Assembly (NCBI RefSeq): GCF_026340465.1
Contig: NZ_JAPEPC010000001.1
Span: 6,186,501 to 6,250,500 of the forward strand
Reading direction: 5' to 3'
Length of the DNA: 64,000 bases
DNA from: Streptomyces sp. NBC_01306
Lineage (GTDB): Bacteria > Actinomycetota > Actinomycetes > Streptomycetales > Streptomycetaceae
This document shows, piece by piece, positions 59,781-64,000 of this stretch (its first letter is position 1; each line of letters starts with the position of its first letter). The notes beneath the pieces were generated by a model. It was not told the DNA's origin and searched no databases. It saw only the letters and a list, made by a program, of their open reading frames with translations. A program made the position numbers and the translations under genes.

Positions 59781-60839
59781 TCACTCCCAGAGGGCCGACG
59801 GCGCCTCCTTCCGCACCACCGGGGCGATCTCCTCCGCGAACCGCTGCAGCGTCTCCAGCTGCTCCCCGCGCGCGAGCCCGAATCCGTCGACGCTGATGGA
59901 CTGGAGGTCGTGCCGGTAGACCTCGTGGTAGCCGAGGATCTTGTCGATGATCTGCTGCGGGGACCCGATGAGCTGCGGGCCGCTCCCCATCGCGTCCTCG
60001 ATGGTGCGGAAGGGGGTGTTGTATCCGGCTCTGCCCGCCAGATGTGGCTTGAAGGTCTGCGCCACCTTCGCCTCGTACAGCTCCTTGAAGCGCTCCACCG
60101 CCTGCTGCGAACTGTCGGCGATCAGCAGCCCGCCCGACCCGGCGGCGACATGGGCCCGCGCCGGGTCGTGCCCGTACTCCTCGAATTTCTCCCGGTAGTG
60201 GGCGATCAGCGCCGCATACGCCGCGCGCGGCTGGACGGCGTTGGCGGTGAAGAGCGGATCACCGTGGCGGGCCGCCAGTTCGGGGGAGTTGAGGCTGGTC
60301 GCCGAGCCGTGCCAGATGCGCGGGACCCCGTCGTACGGACGCGGGAGGGTCGTAGCCCCGTGCAGAGCGGGCCTGAACTCACCTTCCCAGTCGATCTCCT
60401 CCTCGCTCCAGAGCCGGCGCAGCAGCTCGTACTTCTCCTTCTGGAGGTCCCACTGCCGCTCCTCGTCGAGCCCGAAGAGGTCGAAGTGCCCGGCCTCCGC
60501 CCCCTTGCCGACGACCAGCTCGATACGGCCCCGCGACAGCTGGTCCAGGGTCGCGTAGTCCTCGGCGACCCGGACCGGATCGAGGATCGCCACGACCGTG
60601 ACGCCGGTCAGCAGTCTGATCCTGGAGGTGCGGGCGGCGAGGGCGCCCAGCACCACCGTCGGGCTGGACGACAGAAAGGGCCCCGCGTGCCGCTCGCCGA
60701 CCGCGTACCCGTCGAAGCCGAGCTGCTCGGCCGCCACGCCGACATCGACGACCTCGGCCAACCGGTCCGCTGCGGAGGGCAGTTCACCGGTCAGCGGGTG
60801 CGGGGCGTGGCTGATGAGGGAGAGCACTTGAAACTTCAT
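59781..60839 (-). CDS. LLM-class flavin-dependent oxidoreductase
   Basis: A 352-residue luciferase-like monooxygenase homologue. It has GVAAEQLGFDGYAVGERHAG near residue 35, SSPTVVLGALAARTSRIRLL, DYATLDQLSRGRIELVVGKG, and the C-terminal GSPQQIIDKILGYHEVY. This subgroup uses FMN/FMNH2 rather than F420 in most cases. Start at MKFQVLSL (60839). It is downstream of glpD behind a stem-loop, so probably not part of the glycerol operon. Substrate unknown. Confidence 0.86.
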   Translation of the reverse strand: MKFQVLSLISHAPHPLTGELPSAADRLAEVVDVGVAAEQLGFDGYAVGERHAGPFLSSSPTVVLGALAARTSRIRLLTGVTVVAILDPVRVAEDYATLDQLSRGRIELVVGKGAEAGHFDLFGLDEERQWDLQKEKYELLRRLWSEEEIDWEGEFRPALHGATTLPRPYDGVPRIWHGSATSLNSPELAARHGDPLFTANAVQPRAAYAALIAHYREKFEEYGHDPARAHVAAGSGGLLIADSSQQAVERFKELYEAKVAQTFKPHLAGRAGYNTPFRTIEDAMGSGPQLIGSPQQIIDKILGYHEVYRHDLQSISVDGFGLARGEQLETLQRFAEEIAPVVRKEAPSALWE

Positions 60840-60893
60840 GGTGCAACTCTGGGCGCCGCACATTGCGGCACTGTGGCAGCCGTGTGGCAGCAG

Positions 60894-60923
60894 TGAGGGG
60901 CGGCCCCGGAGGACCGCCCCTCA
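60894..60923 (-). terminator. Terminator after glpD
   Basis: TGAGGGGCGG and CCGCCCCTCA form a perfect 10-bp stem around a 10-nt loop, 59 bp beyond the glpD stop codon on the minus strand. Confidence 0.7.
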
Positions 60924-60982
60924 CCGCTGCGGTGTTTCAGCGTGCTGCCGTTGTCAGCACGTCGGTTCTCCGCGCGTGGCCG

Positions 60983-62590
60983 CTACTTCTTGCCGAGCAC
61001 GTCCTCGACCTTCGCCCGGACGTCGTCCGTGGCCAGGCCCCGGATGGTCAGCGTCGTACGGCGGCGCAGCACGTCGTCGGCCGTCTCGGCCCACTCGTGG
61101 TCGCGTGCGTAGACGACCTGCGCCCATATCTCCGGGGCGTCCGGGTGGACCCGTTCGGCCAGCGCCGGGTCCTCGTTCGCCAGCCGCGCGATGTCGAAGG
61201 AGAGCGAGCCGTAGTGCGTGGCCAGGTGGCGGGCCGTGTCCGCCGCCATGCGCGGCCCCGGCGTCCCGCCGTCCACAAGAAGCCGGTGCGCGACCGCGTG
61301 CGGGTTGGCGATGCCGGGCAGCGGCTGCTTCTTCGGCAGGTGCGAGATCGGCTCCATGTCGTCGCCGAGCGGGTGGCCGGGCAGTGCGGCCAGCTTGTTC
61401 ATGACCGTACGGCCGATGTGCCGGAAGGTCGTCCACTTGCCGCCCGCCACCGAGAGCATCCCGCCGCGCCCCTCGGTGACGACCGTCTCGCGCTTAGCCT
61501 TCGAGGTGTCACCGGGGCCTCCCGGCAGCACCCGGAGTCCGGCGAAGGAGTACGTGATCAGATCACGCGAGAGCTGCTGGTCCCGTACGGAGAAGGCGGC
61601 CTCGTCCAGGATCTGGGTGATGTCCTTCTCGTTGACCGAGACATCGGCCGGGTCGCCCTCGTACTCCTCGTCGGTGGTCCCGAGCAGCAGCTGGTCCTCC
61701 CAGGGGAGGGCGAAGGTGATCCGGTACTTGTCGATCGGCGTCGCCAGCGCGGCACGCCAGGGCGCGGTGCGCTTGAGCACCAGGTGCGCGCCCTTGGAGA
61801 GCCGGATGGAGGGCGCCGCGTTCGGGTCCTCCAGCTTGCGCAGGTGGTCGACCCAGGGGCCGGTGGCGTTCAGTACGAGCCGGGCGCTGACGCCGAACTC
61901 GCTGCCGTCAAGACGGTCCTTCAGCTCCGCGCCGGTCACCCGGCCCCGGGTGAAGCGCAGCCCGGTGACCTCCGCGTGGTTGAGCACGGTGGCGCCGGAC
62001 TCGACGGCGGCGCGCACCGTCATCAGGGCCATCCGCGAGTCGTTCATCTGGTCGTCGCCGTAGACCGCGACGGCCTTGAGGTTGTCGGTCCGCAGCTCGG
62101 GCACGTCGCGCTGCGCCTTCGCCGCGGAGATGACGTGGCCGACACCGTCGCCGAAGGCGGAGAGCGCGGAGTAGGCGAAGACGCCCGCACCGAGCTTGGC
62201 CGCGCCGTGCGGGCCGCCCTTGTACACCGGCAGGTAGAACGTCAGCGGGTTGGCCAGGTGCGGGGCCACGTCACGGGAGACGGCGCGGCGCTCGAAGTGG
62301 TTCTCCGCGACCAGCTTCACGGCCCCCGTCTGGAGGTAGCGGAGGCCGCCGTGCAGCAGCTTGGAGGAAGCGGACGATGTGGCGCCGGCGAAGTCACCGG
62401 CGTCCACCAGGGCCACCCGCAGCCCGGACTGCGCGGCGTGCCAGGCGGTGGAGATGCCCAGGATTCCGCCGCCGATCACCAGGAGGTCGTACGTCGCCTT
62501 GGAAAGCTGCTCCCGAGTCTCGGCGCGGCTCGGAAGGGAGCCGGAGGCCGGGTGCGTCCCGAGGGCCGGGACGCTCTGCAGGGTGGTCAT
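60983..62590 (-). CDS. glpD: Glycerol-3-phosphate dehydrogenase
   Basis: A 535-residue FAD enzyme oxidising glycerol-3-phosphate to dihydroxyacetone phosphate at the membrane. It has LLVIGGGILGISTAWHAAQSG (FAD-binding, residues 36-56), ATSSASSKLLHGGLRYLQ (family signature near 70), VLNATGPWVDHL, LPWEDQLLLGTTDEEYEGDP, and the C-terminal GGKWTTFR. The start lies 5 bp beyond the glpK stop, so it is the second gene of the glycerol operon. In S. coelicolor this operon (gyl) is induced by glycerol. Confidence 0.95.
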   Translation of the reverse strand: MTTLQSVPALGTHPASGSLPSRAETREQLSKATYDLLVIGGGILGISTAWHAAQSGLRVALVDAGDFAGATSSASSKLLHGGLRYLQTGAVKLVAENHFERRAVSRDVAPHLANPLTFYLPVYKGGPHGAAKLGAGVFAYSALSAFGDGVGHVISAAKAQRDVPELRTDNLKAVAVYGDDQMNDSRMALMTVRAAVESGATVLNHAEVTGLRFTRGRVTGAELKDRLDGSEFGVSARLVLNATGPWVDHLRKLEDPNAAPSIRLSKGAHLVLKRTAPWRAALATPIDKYRITFALPWEDQLLLGTTDEEYEGDPADVSVNEKDITQILDEAAFSVRDQQLSRDLITYSFAGLRVLPGGPGDTSKAKRETVVTEGRGGMLSVAGGKWTTFRHIGRTVMNKLAALPGHPLGDDMEPISHLPKKQPLPGIANPHAVAHRLLVDGGTPGPRMAADTARHLATHYGSLSFDIARLANEDPALAERVHPDAPEIWAQVVYARDHEWAETADDVLRRRTTLTIRGLATDDVRAKVEDVLGKK

Positions 62591-62595
62591 ATTGG

Positions 62596-64000
62596 TTACT
62601 CCTCGTCTTCGAGCCAGCCCATGGTCCGCTGTACGGCCTTGAGCCAGTTCTTGTACTCGCGGTCACGGACGGCCGCGTCCATCCGGGGTGTCCACTCGGC
62701 GGCCCTGCGCCAGTTGGCACGCAGTGCGTCGGTGTCCGGCCAGAAGCCGACGGCGAGACCGGCGGCGTAGGCAGCGCCGAGGCAGGTCGTCTCGGCCACC
62801 ATCGGGCGCACCACCGGCGCGTCCAGGAAGTCGGAGAGCGTCTGCATCAGCAGGTTGTTGGAGGTCATTCCGCCGTCGACCTTGAGCGCGGTCAGCTCGA
62901 CGCCGGAGTCCTTGGTCATGGCGTCGCTGATCTCACGCGTCTGCCAGGCGGTGGCCTCAAGAACGGCACGGGCGATGTGCGCCTTGGTGACGTAACGGGT
63001 CAGACCGGCGATCACACCGCGCGCGTCGGGACGCCAGTACGGGGCGAACAGACCGGAGAAGGCCGGTACGAAGTACGCGCCGCCGTTGTCCTCGACCGAC
63101 GATGCCAGCGTCTCGACCTCGGCGGCACTGTTGATCATGCCCATCTGGTCGCGCAGCCACTGGACGAGCGAGCCCGTGACGGCGATCGACCCCTCCAGGG
63201 CGTACACCGGCTTCTGGTCGCCGATCTGGTAGCCGACGGTCGTCAGCAGGCCGTTGTACGAGTTGACGGGCGTGTCACCGGTGTTCATGAGCATGAAGGT
63301 GCCGGTGCCGTACGTCGACTTGGCCTCGCCCTCGGAGAAACAGGTCTGGCCGAACAGGGCCGCCTGCTGGTCGCCGAGCGCGGAAGCGACCGGGACACCG
63401 GCCAGCACGCCCGCGCTGGCCGTGCCGTACACCTCGGCGGACGAGCGGATCTCCGGCAGAACGGACTCGGGGATGCCGATGGAGGCGAGGATCTTCGGGT
63501 CCCACTCCATCTTGTGCAGGTTCATCAGGAGCGTGCGGGAGGCGTTGGTGACGTCCGTGACGTGGACACCGCCGTTCACCCCGCCCGTCAGGTTCCAGAT
63601 GACCCAGGAGTCCATGGTGCCGAAGAGGATGTCGCCGGCCTCCGCGCGCTCGCGCAGCCCATCGACGTTGTCCAGCAGCCAGCGGATCTTCGGCCCTGCG
63701 AAGTACGAGGCCAGCGGCAGACCGGTCTCGCGGCGGAAGCGGTCCTGGCCGACGTTGCGGCCGAGCTCGCGGCAGAGCGCGTCGGTGCGGGTGTCCTGCC
63801 AGACGATGGCGTTGTGGACGGGCTCACCGGTGTTCTTGTCCCAGAGCAGCGTGGTCTCGCGCTGGTTGGTGATGCCGATGGCCTTGACGTCGGCTGCTGT
63901 GATGCCGGCCTTGTTGACCGCGCTGCCCACGACTTCCTGGACGTTGGTCCAGATCTCGGCGGCGTCGTGCTCGACCCAGCCGGGCTTGGGGAAGATCTGC
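62596..64000 (-). CDS. glpK: Glycerol kinase (5' end outside the window)
   Basis: The visible 467 codons encode glycerol kinase of the FGGY family, which makes sn-glycerol-3-phosphate. Seen: GWVEHDAAEIWTNVQEVV, ITNQRETTLLWDKNTG, IVWQDTRTDALC, the ATP region GDQQAALFGQ and GSLVQWLRDQMG, and FSGLFAPYWRPDARG with the C-terminal FGGY signature VDGGMTSNNLLMQTLSDFL. The N-terminal phosphate-binding region lies beyond base 64000. Cotranscribed with glpD 5 bp downstream. Confidence 0.95.
   Translation of the reverse strand, partial: QIFPKPGWVEHDAAEIWTNVQEVVGSAVNKAGITAADVKAIGITNQRETTLLWDKNTGEPVHNAIVWQDTRTDALCRELGRNVGQDRFRRETGLPLASYFAGPKIRWLLDNVDGLRERAEAGDILFGTMDSWVIWNLTGGVNGGVHVTDVTNASRTLLMNLHKMEWDPKILASIGIPESVLPEIRSSAEVYGTASAGVLAGVPVASALGDQQAALFGQTCFSEGEAKSTYGTGTFMLMNTGDTPVNSYNGLLTTVGYQIGDQKPVYALEGSIAVTGSLVQWLRDQMGMINSAAEVETLASSVEDNGGAYFVPAFSGLFAPYWRPDARGVIAGLTRYVTKAHIARAVLEATAWQTREISDAMTKDSGVELTALKVDGGMTSNNLLMQTLSDFLDAPVVRPMVAETTCLGAAYAAGLAVGFWPDTDALRANWRRAAEWTPRMDAAVRDREYKNWLKAVQRTMGWLEDEE

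Overview
This 64 kb window is chromosomal DNA from a Streptomyces or very close relative. The evidence is the very high G+C with G/C-rich third codon positions, two chaplin genes, mycothiol biosynthesis and mycothiol-dependent formaldehyde oxidation genes, a WhiJ-like regulator/DUF397/ATPase triad, a DUF574 methyltransferase, and many GTG starts and 1-4 nt ATGA/GTGA gene overlaps. I call 61 protein genes (one, glpK, cut by the window end) and one tRNA. There is no rRNA, CRISPR array, transposase or integrase.

Layout. 0-6.3 kb: flavin dehydrogenase, ASCH protein, hypothetical protein, APC permease, and a molybdopterin oxidoreductase coupled to a membrane cytochrome b. 6.4-11.1 kb: a gluconate/idonate module (two dehydrogenases, GntP permease, gluconokinase) divergent from its likely GntR/FadR-type regulator. 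11.2-14.6 kb: amino-acid permease, a 162-bp palindrome, then the mycothiol-dependent formaldehyde dehydrogenase gene coupled to a metallo-beta-lactamase-fold hydrolase. 14.7-17.7 kb: methyltransferase, DUF397/XRE pair and a divergent HATPase gene carrying a rare TTA codon. 17.7-20.5 kb: Tat-exported GH95 alpha-L-fucosidase and tRNA-Leu(GAG). 20.7-24.3 kb: M20 peptidase and chaplins ChpH and ChpC. 24.4-31 kb: RecD2-like protein with an eroded ATP site, aldo/keto reductase, F420-type oxidoreductase, ferritin-like protein, CorA. 31.2-35.9 kb: phosphatase, DUF3090, SCO1664-family protein, mshC and PAC2 protein. 59.8-64 kb: flavin monooxygenase-like protein, glpD and glpK.

Between the PAC2 gene and the glycerol operon lies about 24 kb of accessory metabolism. 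At 36.1-42.8 kb is an L-fuconate utilisation operon (dehydratase, SDR, ribose-type ABC importer) convergent with its FadR-type regulator. The same 14-bp palindromic site (GACATCCGATGTAT or close) lies upstream of this operon, of the regulator, and of the GH95 fucosidase 16 kb away. This predicts one regulon that releases, imports and breaks down L-fucose.

At 42.9-56.5 kb is a MarR gene and a 12-gene, 11.4-kb operon with a divergent aromatic-acid transporter: aldehyde dehydrogenase, extradiol-type VOC protein, aspartate-dehydrogenase-like protein, alpha/beta hydrolase, cupin, two SDRs (one without the catalytic Tyr and Lys), TPP enzyme, VanB-type reductase, small HTH-like protein, Rieske oxygenase, and transporter. 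Related 17-bp palindromes occur before marR and twice in the operon/transporter divergent promoter. The substrate is unknown; this is the best candidate here for an undescribed catabolic system. At 57.0-59.6 kb are two repetitive IPT/TIG proteins without signal peptides and a secreted Ig-like protein.
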